Numbered from the stretch's first letter, positions 17,857 to 27,295 are shown. The stretch: 64,000 nucleotides of DNA from Planktothrix tepida PCC 9214 (GCF_900009145.1 NZ_LN889812.1:220650-284649); one strand, 5' to 3'. The notes: generated by a model from the letters alone, not told the origin. Program-made: numbers and translations.

Positions 17857-18510
17857 ATGTATTCAACTAATCCGCAAATTCAATTTAAGCTCATTCAAAA
17901 TCCTGATCATCCTGATTTTAAAGTGGCGATCGCTCTTTATGAACAAACATTTCCTGCTTATGAACGAGTTTCGGTTGCTTGCATACAAGAAGCAATTCTA
18001 GCGAAAAAAGCTCAACTCTGGGGGGGTTATTATCAAGATCAATTGGCTTTAATGTCAATTTTATATTTTCTTCCCAGTCAGGATTTTATCTTATTAGCTT
18101 ATTTAGCAACAGTTCCCCATTTAAGAAATATTAAAATCGGCTCTCAATTTTTGAATTATATAATTGATTTCGTTAAAAACCAATCTAAAACTTTAGTCTT
18201 AGAAGTTGAACATCCTGATTTTGGAGAAGATCGGGAATTAAAGCAACGCAGAGTCGGATTTTATACACGCTTAGGAGCAAAAACGTTAAAAAATATTATT
18301 TATATTTTACCTGCTTTAGATGGCACTAAAACCACAGAGATGCTGTTGATGGTTATGCCTCATGATCATAACTTAGAAAAATTAAATCCAACCATTGTTA
18401 AACAGTTAATTAGAGAGTTATATCAAGTCGTTTACCATTGTCATCCTAACGATCCTATTTTTAATTGGATTGAAAATATTAATGACAATATTCTTCTAAC
18501 TGATAACTGA
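17857..18510 (+). CDS. GNAT family N-acetyltransferase
   Basis: A 217-residue protein. The central region FILLAYLATVPHLRNIKIGSQFLNYII matches GNAT motif A (acetyl-CoA pyrophosphate binding, x-x-G-x-G/A type), preceded by a β-strand pair. A following VLEVEHPDFGEDRELKQRRVGFYTRLGAK resembles the acetyltransferase motif B region. The substrate cannot be predicted. The last residues and the stop codon (TDN*) are formed by the first units of a heptamer repeat array, so the C-terminus may have been altered by repeat insertion. Confidence 0.75.
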   Translation: MYSTNPQIQFKLIQNPDHPDFKVAIALYEQTFPAYERVSVACIQEAILAKKAQLWGGYYQDQLALMSILYFLPSQDFILLAYLATVPHLRNIKIGSQFLNYIIDFVKNQSKTLVLEVEHPDFGEDRELKQRRVGFYTRLGAKTLKNIIYILPALDGTKTTEMLLMVMPHDHNLEKLNPTIVKQLIRELYQVVYHCHPNDPIFNWIENINDNILLTDN

Positions 18511-18545
18511 TAACTGACAACTGACAACTGACAACTGACAACTGA
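18497..18545. repeat. Heptamer tandem repeat with TGATAAC and TGACAAC units
   Basis: About seven units. The first two are TGATAAC and the later four are TGACAAC, so one array holds two variants in blocks, consistent with slippage-driven expansion. It fills the whole space between the convergent GNAT and TPR genes and contributes to the GNAT stop codon. Confidence 0.9.
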
Positions 18546-19871
18546 TTATTGATTCATTTGACGGTTAACAATATCAATTTTTTTCACAAAATAATCCTCT
18601 CTGTATTTTAACTGTTGTGCTAAGGCTAATCCTTGTTGAAAGGCTGCGATCGCAGATTGATAGGCTTTTTGAGATAAATAAATATCCCCGATTTGATCAT
18701 AAGCATTCATCATGCCATAATAATTATAAGCTTGTTGATTGACTAAAACTTGAGCTTGATAAATATCTAAAGCGGTTTTAATTTGGTTTTGAGAACGATA
18801 AAGTTTCCCTAATCTTCCTAATGCTTCACTGGCGTTATCAAACTGTTGAATAGAGGTCGCAATACCATAAGCTTCCTGATAAGTTAATCCGGCTTGTTCA
18901 AATTGTCCTAATTTTTCATAATTCCCACCAATGGCTAATTTAATTTCAGGAATGGGAAATAAATTAGGTTGATTTGCATAATAGCCTGCTAGTCTTTCCC
19001 GAACAGAAATAGCCTTTAAATATTCTCCAATTTGTTCATAAATAAACGCTAATTGTTGCAGCGATCGCACTTCACTCGGTGGTGGTGTCGGGTTGGGATT
19101 TTCGGGTGTAGCTGGTTGGGGTTGAGGAGGTAGCCTATCCCCTTGTACGGTACGAATTTCCTGCTGTAATTCTAATAGTTTTTCATAGGTTTCCGAGGCT
19201 TTGGGATAATCTAACCAATTCATATAAATTTGAGCAATCTCATTAAAATATTGTTCTTCGGCTAAAATATCTTGACTTTTGTTAGCCGTTTCTAATAAAG
19301 TTTGATAAACAATTAAAGCTTGATTTTTAGCTCTAACATTCTTAAAAGCTAATCCCAAAAATTGCCATAATTCTAAATTATTATTCTTTTCTGTTTGCAG
19401 TTTTTGTAAAATTTGATCCAGACGTTCAGTGATAAATTTTATATAGAGTCGTTGACTATTATTCCAAGCAATTAATCCCACCCGATTTAAAGCAGCAATT
19501 TCTTGAGATAATCCAAAATAACGACGAATTCTTAACTCTCGGTTCCATAATTCAAACGCACCCGGAATATTTTGGGCGGCTAATAATGCGGTGGCTTCTA
19601 CATTCAGTTTGGCTAATTCTGGTTCTAATATGTCCTGTTGACTTTTGCCTAAAATTTGTCCTTCAGAAGGGGGAGAAGGAAGTAAATGGTCGGGTTCTTT
19701 ACTGAATAACGGGTTAGGAGAAAAATCATCTAATAAGGGTTTTTCAGGTTCAGTTTCTTTTTTCTTTTCTGCGATCGCAATTCCCATATTTCCGAAACCA
19801 TATAAAATTATAACAACAACCATTACAATATAATTTAATGTTTGAATGGTAAGACTTTTGCGATTGATCAT
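18546..19871 (-). CDS. TPR-repeat protein with N-terminal membrane/export segment
   Basis: A 441-residue protein. Residues 12-34 (LNYIVMVVVIILYGFGNMG) form a signal peptide or membrane anchor, followed by an acidic/lysine-rich linker. From ~85 onward helical tetratricopeptide repeats are recognisable (ILAEEQYFNEIAQIYMNWLD, SLQQLAFIYEQIGEYLKAIS, IAAFQQGLALAQQLKYREDY). A proline-rich gap (PQPQPATPENPNPTPPPSE) sits near 255-270. TPRs mediate protein-protein contacts, so an extracytoplasmic scaffold is likely. No enzyme domain is visible. It diverges from the lipoprotein gene starting at 20005. Confidence 0.7.
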   Translation of the reverse strand: MINRKSLTIQTLNYIVMVVVIILYGFGNMGIAIAEKKKETEPEKPLLDDFSPNPLFSKEPDHLLPSPPSEGQILGKSQQDILEPELAKLNVEATALLAAQNIPGAFELWNRELRIRRYFGLSQEIAALNRVGLIAWNNSQRLYIKFITERLDQILQKLQTEKNNNLELWQFLGLAFKNVRAKNQALIVYQTLLETANKSQDILAEEQYFNEIAQIYMNWLDYPKASETYEKLLELQQEIRTVQGDRLPPQPQPATPENPNPTPPPSEVRSLQQLAFIYEQIGEYLKAISVRERLAGYYANQPNLFPIPEIKLAIGGNYEKLGQFEQAGLTYQEAYGIATSIQQFDNASEALGRLGKLYRSQNQIKTALDIYQAQVLVNQQAYNYYGMMNAYDQIGDIYLSQKAYQSAIAAFQQGLALAQQLKYREDYFVKKIDIVNRQMNQ

Positions 19872-20004
19872 AAGGTTAACGGTGTATTCTTAAAAGCGAT
19901 TATAGCCAGCATAAATCAATTGTACCCTAGAAGCAACCGTCAATGCTACTGAAACCTGATAAAATATGGGATAATAGCAGGATAGAATTCAGGAGGAAAG
20001 AAAA

Positions 20005-21153
20005 TTGAGAGTTGGCAAAAAATATAAAAGCTTTTTTAAAAATCTGGCAATTTTATTCTGTAGTTTGGTATTTTTAACCGCTTGTTCTATTCCGCAAGTG
20101 TCCGCAGAGGAGAGAATGTTTGTTGATTTATCGCTCAGTTTTTTAGGGAAATATGAATTATCAAACTCAACAACATTGAAACATCAATCTGTCGAGAAGT
20201 TATCATCTCTGACTTATCAAGTTCCGGGGTATGGAACCTCAACGGATAGCAGAATTCGATTTTATGGGTTATCAGATACAGCAAAAACAGAGTCCCCAGC
20301 TAAGTTTTACACCTTGAACTTTACCTTAGATCCGTCTGAATCTATCCCGTTAAAAGATATTACCATAGACGGATTAACAATACTCAAGGATAAACAGGAT
20401 CAACCGCTTTTGGAAAATCAAGTTTACCCTGAAAGTATTGCCTTTTCTCCGCGTCATTCTGTGTTTATTTCGACGGAAAATTTAGAAAATGTTAACACTC
20501 CTCCCTTAATTGCTGAATACGATTTAATAACCGGACAATTAAAAAATACTGTTCCTCTTTCTCCCTTTTATTTTCCCCAATTTAATGAATCTGAACAAAC
20601 CCAAGGAGTCGAACCTAAATTTGGCTTTAAAGGCTTAACAATTTCTCCCGATGGCTTTAGTCCCGATGGTCGAGATCCCTTTAGATTATTTACGGTGACA
20701 GAAAAACCTTTAATTCAAGATCGAGATCCAGAAAATTCAACTAAATTAAGATTATTGCATTATGTCATCGCAGATAGAGCTTCTTTTCTAGTTTCTGAAA
20801 CCTTATATCTACTAGATGAAACCTCTCAACGCTTAGTGGATATTGCAGCGGCTAAAGGGGGAATATTACTGAGTTTAGAACAATCAAAAGACACGGGTAA
20901 AATTTATCAGTTATTCACCGGAGATGCAACGGACACCTCTCGTATGGTGAGTTTACAAGGAGACTTAATTAAAGTACAACCTGTGCGAAAAAAATTATTA
21001 CTTGATTTACAAGATTTAGGAATATCTTTACAACAGTTAAATGGAATGACGTTAGGCTCTCGTTTACCGGATGGAAATCAAAGTTTAGTCTTAATGGGTG
21101 AAGATGATTATCATAAAACTCAGGTTTTATTCTTCAGTTTTAAACAAAGTTGA
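20005..21153 (+). CDS. Lipoprotein with esterase-like activity-of-phytase domain
   Basis: A 382-residue secreted lipoprotein. The signal peptide ends in a lipobox LVFLTACS (Cys ~27). The rest resembles the esterase-like phytase (PF13449-type) β-propeller: YPESIAFSP, VFISTENLENVNTPPLIAEYD, GFKGLTISPDG and a LNGMTLGSRLPDGNQSLVLM C-terminal blade. The family has been linked to phosphate-ester hydrolysis, but activity here is not proven. The start is TTG at 20005, chosen because a perfect AGGAGG lies at 19991-19996, eight bases upstream. Confidence 0.78.
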   Translation: MRVGKKYKSFFKNLAILFCSLVFLTACSIPQVSAEERMFVDLSLSFLGKYELSNSTTLKHQSVEKLSSLTYQVPGYGTSTDSRIRFYGLSDTAKTESPAKFYTLNFTLDPSESIPLKDITIDGLTILKDKQDQPLLENQVYPESIAFSPRHSVFISTENLENVNTPPLIAEYDLITGQLKNTVPLSPFYFPQFNESEQTQGVEPKFGFKGLTISPDGFSPDGRDPFRLFTVTEKPLIQDRDPENSTKLRLLHYVIADRASFLVSETLYLLDETSQRLVDIAAAKGGILLSLEQSKDTGKIYQLFTGDATDTSRMVSLQGDLIKVQPVRKKLLLDLQDLGISLQQLNGMTLGSRLPDGNQSLVLMGEDDYHKTQVLFFSFKQS

Positions 21154-21195
21154 ATTAAATAAATAGTGGCTAATAATTAATAATATAATAGTAGC

Positions 21196-22554
21196 TTAAC
21201 GGTGAAATCGTTTTGCTAAACTTATAAAGCCCAAATAACCTAATTGATTCAACAGTTTCAGCCATTCTCCCAAGGACGCTGATTTTTTATAGTAGATACG
21301 AATGAGATGGATAGCAGCATCTCCAATTATTTTCATGGAATTTAAGCGTTTTCCTTCTTTCAATAATTCTGAAAAAGCTAATATCGCTTGAGACCAATTT
21401 TCAGAATATTCATATATTCTTGCTCGATTTGCAAGTACATTAAGCAGCTTTTCTGTAGCATAATCTAACTGATTATAAGCTAGTTCTGCCTGATCTAAAT
21501 ATCTTTCAGCAGCTTCAAAATTTGGCTGAGAACCTTTGCTATAAGCTGCTGCTGCTAAAATATAGATATTTCCCTCAATTTCAGGGAAAGATAACCGACT
21601 TGCTCCTGTTCCCAATTCCTTTGCTTTTTTAATTTGTCGCAGGGAGTTTTCCAAAAAATCTTTAGATTTTAGAAAATGACTTTTTTTATATTCTAACCAA
21701 CCCATTCCATAATAACTCAAGGCAAGAAAATACCAATTTTCTGTTGTTTCACATAATTCTTGAGCGTCTAAGAAAACTAATTCCGCTTCCTTGATTTGGT
21801 TCAGGTTCAAATGAGCAATTCCCTGGCTATAAAGAATCCGACCCAAATCAAAATAGTTCTCTATTTCTCGCAAAATCGATGCCGATTCTTGATAACAATT
21901 AACAGCAAGATTACTTTTGTCAAATCGATCATAGTAACTGCCTAGATTAGCTAATGTATTTGCTTGTAAATAAAGATGATTTTGCTGTTCAAATAGTTTT
22001 AAAGCTTGCAAAAGATGTCTTTCTGCATCATCAGGTTGATTATAACGTTGAAGTGCTATTCCTGCTCCTAAATGATTCCAAGCTAAAAATATTTTATCAC
22101 CAGCTTCTTGACTGGCTAAAATTCCTGCTTGATGATAGTCTATAGATTTTTGAAGTTGACCAATTTCTTCGAGATAACGTCCTAAACCACAATATAACCA
22201 AGGTGCATCTGTTCCTACACCTTTAGCAATTTCTTGTTCAGTCCAATTTCCCCAATCTCGCCAATCTTGGGTTAATTCACAATAATTAAATATTACTCGA
22301 CAATAATCTCTTATATTTTGTTGATTAACATCATAATTCTGTTGATTAACATCATAATTAATTTGCTCAAAAATATCTCGCAATTGCCCAATAATTTCTG
22401 TTACTGATTCTGATTGTTCTGGTTGATTACTAAATAATTTTTCATTAAGTTTTTGAGCTTTTTTTAACCAGTTTTGACTCCAGGTATCTGGACTAGAATA
22501 CAATAAATTCAGATAATTTTTATAAAATTCAACATTATTGGGTAAGTTGTTCAT
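21196..22554 (-). CDS. TPR protein, partner of the upstream NB-ARC ATPase
   Basis: A 452-residue soluble protein built of tetratricopeptide repeats, clear from ~110 (LGRYLEEIGQLQKSIDYHQA, ALQRYNQPDDAERHLLQALK, ANLGSYYDRFDKSNLAVNCY) to ~410. Its ATG (22552-22554) overlaps the 3' end of the NB-ARC gene by 20 bases, so the two are translationally coupled. STAND ATPases usually carry such sensor repeats in the same polypeptide. Here ATPase and repeats are separate ORFs. Near residues 75-90 there is a short tandem duplication (YDVNQQN twice). A ligand-recognition role is inferred. Confidence 0.75.
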   Translation of the reverse strand: MNNLPNNVEFYKNYLNLLYSSPDTWSQNWLKKAQKLNEKLFSNQPEQSESVTEIIGQLRDIFEQINYDVNQQNYDVNQQNIRDYCRVIFNYCELTQDWRDWGNWTEQEIAKGVGTDAPWLYCGLGRYLEEIGQLQKSIDYHQAGILASQEAGDKIFLAWNHLGAGIALQRYNQPDDAERHLLQALKLFEQQNHLYLQANTLANLGSYYDRFDKSNLAVNCYQESASILREIENYFDLGRILYSQGIAHLNLNQIKEAELVFLDAQELCETTENWYFLALSYYGMGWLEYKKSHFLKSKDFLENSLRQIKKAKELGTGASRLSFPEIEGNIYILAAAAYSKGSQPNFEAAERYLDQAELAYNQLDYATEKLLNVLANRARIYEYSENWSQAILAFSELLKEGKRLNSMKIIGDAAIHLIRIYYKKSASLGEWLKLLNQLGYLGFISLAKRFHR

Positions 22555-23947
22555 ATTTCTCTCTTAATGTATAGCGAAAATAACGGGCTGTAAAAGAGTG
22601 TAAAGATACTTGTTTACTTAATCCTGAACTTACATCTACTAGAGATAATCTAACTAAAAGTCTCAAGGCATGATCAACTTCGTTTTTTGATAATTGATCA
22701 GTAAGATCATACAATAACCTCACCGGAACGGGTTGATTACGAGCCGCAAGATTAATTAATAAATGTTGAGTCCAAACAGCATTTAAATTACAAAGTTCTT
22801 GCCAACTATCTTCAAAAAGATAATCATACAATGCTTGTCCTTCTGGTACATTCTCAAAGCGTTCAACAATGCGATCTAAATCCAAATTTTTCAATTGACT
22901 GGCCAAAAGCTTCATCGCCAAAGGCATTCCATCAGTAATCTTTAAAATTTTTTCCATTTCAGCTTCTGTAGCTTGAAGAATAGGATTTTGACTAACTGGA
23001 TATTTTTCTTTTGAAATGACTTGAATAAATTCACGCGATACATCACGATTTAATTTACCAAGTCTATATTCAAAAATATCACTCTCTGTTCCCTTTCTAC
23101 TGGTTAAAATCAAGGTACTTTGCCCTAATAAACTCCGTAGTTCGTTAGCTAATTCTTTAGGACTTTCTGTGTCTTCTAAACCATCAATAACTATTAGAGT
23201 TTGCGTGTTATTTAATATCTTACTGATTTCAATTTTACACTTTTCAATATCTTGTAATACGAAATGAGGTAATTTGAGTTCACTCCCAATGTCTTTAATA
23301 GCATCTTTTAAGGTTAAACGAGAATCTCGTGAGCTAGAATTAGTTTGATTTTGTTCCGGATAATATTGATATACTTTTGCTCTGACCCAAGCAATTTTTG
23401 AGAATAATTTAGCATGATAAGCTTGGGATACTAATTGATGACAAAGGGCAGTTTTTCCTAAACCACCGATACCCAGTATTCCAATTATCCCTAAAACTTT
23501 ATTTTTTTGTTCAGATTCTAGGTATTTTAAGAGTTCTTCTATTTCAGGATTTCGTCCTACAAATTGACCATAAGTTTTTTCTTTTTGCCAAGTTTCTTCA
23601 CTATACTCTTTAGGAGTACCACCAAAAGTATTGGTTTGTTGATAGCCTTTACAATTTCGTTCAATAGCTGCTTTAAAATTCCTTTTAGTTACTTTTTCTC
23701 CTAATGCTTCTGAAAGTTTATCCCAAAATTTATTTCCTACATCTTTTTGAAGATAGTTTTGACTATAAGCATGGCTCTCAGCTATTGTATTGTAAGTTTT
23801 TTTCTGCCAAGATTCTCTAAAAATAATTGTCTCAATATCACTAAGTTTCTCTCCAAATTTTTCATAAAAACATCTGTTGGCTACTTCCAAAGCTTCATCT
23901 TCACTTAAGTTGCTGAATTGCTCTGTCATAAGATTAAACACCCTCAC
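22535..23947 (-). CDS. NB-ARC (STAND) ATPase with N-terminal HTH-like domain
   Basis: A 470-residue protein. The N-terminus (~8-100) is the HTH-like domain found at the head of many cyanobacterial STAND proteins (SEDEALEVANRCFYEKFG, FWDKLSEALGEKVTKRNFKA). The NB-ARC ATPase follows: GRNPEIEELLKYLE, Walker A GIGGLGKTALCHQL (~165), Walker B TLIVIDGLED, sensor LILTSRKGTE and GMPLAMKLLASQL (GxP motif), ending in a winged-helix part. STAND ATPases act as ligand-triggered switches, often in antiphage or cell-death responses. An internal ATG at 23927-23929 gives MTEQFSNLS and is the more likely start than GTG at 23947. It overlaps the TPR gene. Confidence 0.82.
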   Translation of the reverse strand: MRVFNLMTEQFSNLSEDEALEVANRCFYEKFGEKLSDIETIIFRESWQKKTYNTIAESHAYSQNYLQKDVGNKFWDKLSEALGEKVTKRNFKAAIERNCKGYQQTNTFGGTPKEYSEETWQKEKTYGQFVGRNPEIEELLKYLESEQKNKVLGIIGILGIGGLGKTALCHQLVSQAYHAKLFSKIAWVRAKVYQYYPEQNQTNSSSRDSRLTLKDAIKDIGSELKLPHFVLQDIEKCKIEISKILNNTQTLIVIDGLEDTESPKELANELRSLLGQSTLILTSRKGTESDIFEYRLGKLNRDVSREFIQVISKEKYPVSQNPILQATEAEMEKILKITDGMPLAMKLLASQLKNLDLDRIVERFENVPEGQALYDYLFEDSWQELCNLNAVWTQHLLINLAARNQPVPVRLLYDLTDQLSKNEVDHALRLLVRLSLVDVSSGLSKQVSLHSFTARYFRYTLREKYEQLTQ

Positions 23948-23985
23948 CTGACTTTACCTGACTTTACCTGACTTTACCTGACTTC
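23945..23985. repeat. 10-base tandem repeat ACTTTACCTG
   Basis: Three perfect copies of ACTTTACCTG preceded and followed by partial copies, abutting the 5' end of the NB-ARC gene on its upstream side. Spacing of one helical turn per unit would place identical faces on one side of the DNA, as expected of a cooperative protein-binding site. Function is inference only. Confidence 0.6.
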
Positions 23986-24225
23986 TCATTATATCAGATG
24001 TTAAAGTCCTGATTTTAACTAGATTTTTGCTGTATCGACCATTTTGACTCGCTACGAGAACATTGATTTATAGGTTTAAGGGTTCAGTTTTAGTTCATTT
24101 TATTTCGCCAAGTAGATTGAACAAACTGAGCCTTCAAACCATTCATTATCAAGCATTCTGGAAATATACGAGTAAGCACAGTTGGCCAACGAGCTTCTCA
24201 TCCCATTATTGAGAGGTAATCTGTG

Positions 24226-24399
24226 ATGAAACGTCTTTCTTTAACCCAAATTTTACTGATTGTGAGTTTAATGGTTCATACTGTAAGATTCATGGGTGAT
24301 ATTTTGCCTTATAATCAACCTGCTTTTGCTTCTCCAGATCCTTTTGAAGTTAAGGTTAATCATAATTGTCCAGATGGTAATACAGGAGGAACAAAGTAG
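24226..24399 (+). CDS. Small secreted peptide, 57 residues
   Basis: A short frame: MKRLSLTQILLIVSLMVHTV opens a typical signal peptide (Lys-Arg then a hydrophobic core) with a likely cleavage after AFA at residue 35. The mature peptide would be ~22 residues, beginning SPDPFEVKVNHNCPDG and ending GNTGGTK. A GAGAGG ribosome-binding site lies 9 bases upstream. It lies between two STAND-type genes on the other strand. A single Cys is present. I do not recognise the family. Possible roles are a secreted signal or a small cell-envelope peptide. Confidence 0.6.
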   Translation: MKRLSLTQILLIVSLMVHTVRFMGDILPYNQPAFASPDPFEVKVNHNCPDGNTGGTK

Positions 24400-24460
24400 T
24401 TTGTAATTCTAACTAGATTTGCCTAGATTATAGGCAGTCTAGTTTGGTTTTATAAAATCA

Positions 24461-27106
24461 TTATTGTTTAACTTTCTGCTTTCCTAATTCCTGCCATTCT
24501 TTGATTTCTGGCTGATTATCTGGAGCAGAATAAGTTAAACATTTTTGCCATTCTATCTGTGCTGGCTTTTGTTCAGCTTCTAATACTTGCGCCATTAAAC
24601 AGTAAGGGGGTGCTAGATTTAACTTTAAGTCAATAGCTTGTTTTAGAGATTGTTTAGCTGCTGATAATTGTCCTAATTTTAATTGTGACCAGCCTAAATT
24701 TTTATATAGATCATGTTTAGGGTTAATCTCAGAATTAGGATTAATTTTTAAACTGGTCTCAATTAAAGTAATAGCTTGATTGTAATTACCTGTTAAGATT
24801 TCTAAACGAGCTAAATTATTGTAAGATTCGTCCAAATTTCCTATATCAATAGCTTTTTGATATTCATTTTTGGCTGAACCTAATTGTTCTTGATTGTCAT
24901 AAAGTAATCCTAAGTTATGATGAGCCGAAACAGATTTATTATTGAAAAATAAGGCTAAACGATATTGCCATAAAGCACTATTATAATTGGATTGCTTAAA
25001 TGCTTGTAAACCACGATCATTAAGTTGTCTAGCAATTTGAGGTGATAATAAAGATAAAATTAGAGAGGTTACAACTAAAAAGGTAGCTATAGGAATTGTA
25101 TTTAATAAAAATTTTTGTTTTTGAATTAAAAAGAAATAATGCCAATAATTTTGGTGTTTTATTAGCTCTAAAATTTGATTAATATTTTCGTTTTTTTCTT
25201 GTTCTATCGCGTCTAAGTATTGTAAAATAATTGATGTATTCTGAGGACGTTTACCCGGATATTCTTCGATCATATAGTTAATTAATTTTGCTAAAGATTG
25301 AAATTCATCTTTAAGTGTGTTTTTGGCAAAATCTTCAGGATTATTTCCTGTTAATAAACTCACAAAAGTGCGCCCTAATGCAAAAAAATCTGATTGAGGA
25401 AAACATAAACCTGTAAATTCTTGTTCTGGTGGTGTATATAGGGGAGATACAATTTTTGTACCAGATTCATTTTTACCCATCTTAATTAAATAAGTTGTTG
25501 TCATTTGTCTAACAGCACCAAAGTCAATTAAAACTAAAGTTCCCTCAGACTTTAGGATAATATTTTCTGGTTTAATATCTCGGTGTATCAGTTTCTCTTG
25601 ATGAATTAGAGCAATAGTTTCCGTTAGTTGTTTTAACCAATTTATTGCCATTTTTATATCGGTAATTTTTTGATTTTTTTCTAACCACTGTTCTAAATTT
25701 TCTCCAGTAACTTTTTCCATGACTAAACAATGTAATGGCGTTAAATAAACTTCTGGGGTAATAGTAAAGTAATCATAACCTTTAGGGATACCAGGATGAG
25801 CTAATTTTTGTAATACTTTTGCTTCTTGTTGAAACAGAGAAATGATTTTATATAGTTTAGTAAATGCCTGGATAATATAGTTACTAATGACATCACTTAC
25901 TAGGAGTGAACTTTGTTTAAAATATTGTAAAATATTTCCATTAAATTCTTGTTTAATATCCTGTGCTACCAGGTTAAGAACTCCAGGGTGATAACTATAA
26001 CGTCTGATTAAATTAGTTAAAGATTGAGTATCTTTTCCCAATCCTTGCTGTTCAAAAATCTGGAGAGCAGATGCTGGATCTAATCCCTTTAAATCCCAGG
26101 AATAAACTGGCATTTGTTGAGATAATAACAGTTCAAATTGTCTCGGTTTTTCTTGACTTATAAAAAGCCCACAACTTTGATGAGATGTTTTAGCGATTTG
26201 GTTTAATAAATCTCCATACTTTTCGTATTCCTGGCGGTAATAACCCGCTAAATGTTCGGATTTTAAAAGTTCTTCCCAATTATCTAATATCAGTAAACAA
26301 CGATGGTTACGAAAATAATCAATAATGGGTTTTATATCTCCTGTAACATTTGTAGGTTGTTCAGTTAAATCATGCAAAAATAAAGAAAAAGGCTTAGGAT
26401 TAGATAAATTTTTATAAATAATACACTCAAACTGATCTGTGATTTGCTCTAAAAGATTTACGATTAAACTTGTTTTACCAATTCCAGCCATTCCTAATAG
26501 TAAAATAACTCTTGTTTGTTTATTACTCAGCCATTCTAATAACTGATTTAACTCATTTTCTCTTCCATAAAATATAGGCTGATGGGGAAGTTCATCTAAA
26601 TTAGATTTTAAGGAAAAATTATCAAATTGTTGAGGTTCATTCTCAGCTATTTTTCGCCAATCTAAATCCAGAATAGCACAATAAATTTTAAAAGCATTTA
26701 CGTTAACTGGATATATTGTTTTATGAGAAGCAAATCGGCTCCAAGTTCCCCAAGAAATATTTTGAACATAAATTTCCCCAGAATCAATCAATGTTTTAAT
26801 TTTTCCTAAAAAAGTAAATTTATTATTTTTTAAAATTTCCCACTTGATTTTATCTAATTTTTCCTGTTTTTGTTCTTGAGTTTGGCGTTTATCCCTTTCA
26901 ACTCGAAAAATTTGTTCAAAATCTTTCAACCACCGAGGGTCATTATCACTTAGCTGATGCTTTTGTTGATATTCCTCAATATACCTATAACAAGCAATAA
27001 CCAAAGGCCTAGTATCCTGTTCGCTGACTTTCCATTTTCTATCTGCGATCGCAGTTTGAATCTTTTGATGCCCTTCTTTCGAGGCTGTAAAGGTTTGACC
27101 TACCAT
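24461..27106 (-). CDS. STAND ATPase fused to a kinase C-lobe and TPR repeats
   Basis: An 881-residue protein. N-terminal HTH-like region (~8-165) resembling the head of the protein at 28454. STAND ATPase: FYGRENELNQLLEWL, Walker A GMAGIGKT (Lys211), Walker B CLLILDNWEEL. A Ser/Thr-kinase part: QQEAKVLQKLAHPGIPKGYD, catalytic HRDIKPEN (His508-Asp510), DFG at 528, then TPPEQ. One membrane helix (~665-690) and TPR repeats (~695-850). The kinase glycine loop and VAxK lysine (β1-β3) are missing. The STAND sequence runs to about residue 415 (IIQAFTKL) and joins mid-N-lobe. The kinase is therefore probably impaired or a pseudokinase. Confidence 0.8.
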   Translation of the reverse strand: MVGQTFTASKEGHQKIQTAIADRKWKVSEQDTRPLVIACYRYIEEYQQKHQLSDNDPRWLKDFEQIFRVERDKRQTQEQKQEKLDKIKWEILKNNKFTFLGKIKTLIDSGEIYVQNISWGTWSRFASHKTIYPVNVNAFKIYCAILDLDWRKIAENEPQQFDNFSLKSNLDELPHQPIFYGRENELNQLLEWLSNKQTRVILLLGMAGIGKTSLIVNLLEQITDQFECIIYKNLSNPKPFSLFLHDLTEQPTNVTGDIKPIIDYFRNHRCLLILDNWEELLKSEHLAGYYRQEYEKYGDLLNQIAKTSHQSCGLFISQEKPRQFELLLSQQMPVYSWDLKGLDPASALQIFEQQGLGKDTQSLTNLIRRYSYHPGVLNLVAQDIKQEFNGNILQYFKQSSLLVSDVISNYIIQAFTKLYKIISLFQQEAKVLQKLAHPGIPKGYDYFTITPEVYLTPLHCLVMEKVTGENLEQWLEKNQKITDIKMAINWLKQLTETIALIHQEKLIHRDIKPENIILKSEGTLVLIDFGAVRQMTTTYLIKMGKNESGTKIVSPLYTPPEQEFTGLCFPQSDFFALGRTFVSLLTGNNPEDFAKNTLKDEFQSLAKLINYMIEEYPGKRPQNTSIILQYLDAIEQEKNENINQILELIKHQNYWHYFFLIQKQKFLLNTIPIATFLVVTSLILSLLSPQIARQLNDRGLQAFKQSNYNSALWQYRLALFFNNKSVSAHHNLGLLYDNQEQLGSAKNEYQKAIDIGNLDESYNNLARLEILTGNYNQAITLIETSLKINPNSEINPKHDLYKNLGWSQLKLGQLSAAKQSLKQAIDLKLNLAPPYCLMAQVLEAEQKPAQIEWQKCLTYSAPDNQPEIKEWQELGKQKVKQ

Positions 27107-27295
27107 ACCTAGTTTTAATTCATTGTCAAGATCAGTTGAGATCAGGAATAAGCCGATCTTAGCAGATATGACAGCTTAAATCATCTCTTGGAATAATCAA
27201 GGTGTAGTGAAGCGAGAAACCTTTCTTGCCGAGGAAAGAAGGTTAAGCCTTTTCCCAATTCATTCAACCTTAATACAATAATAGGAGAACAATTT

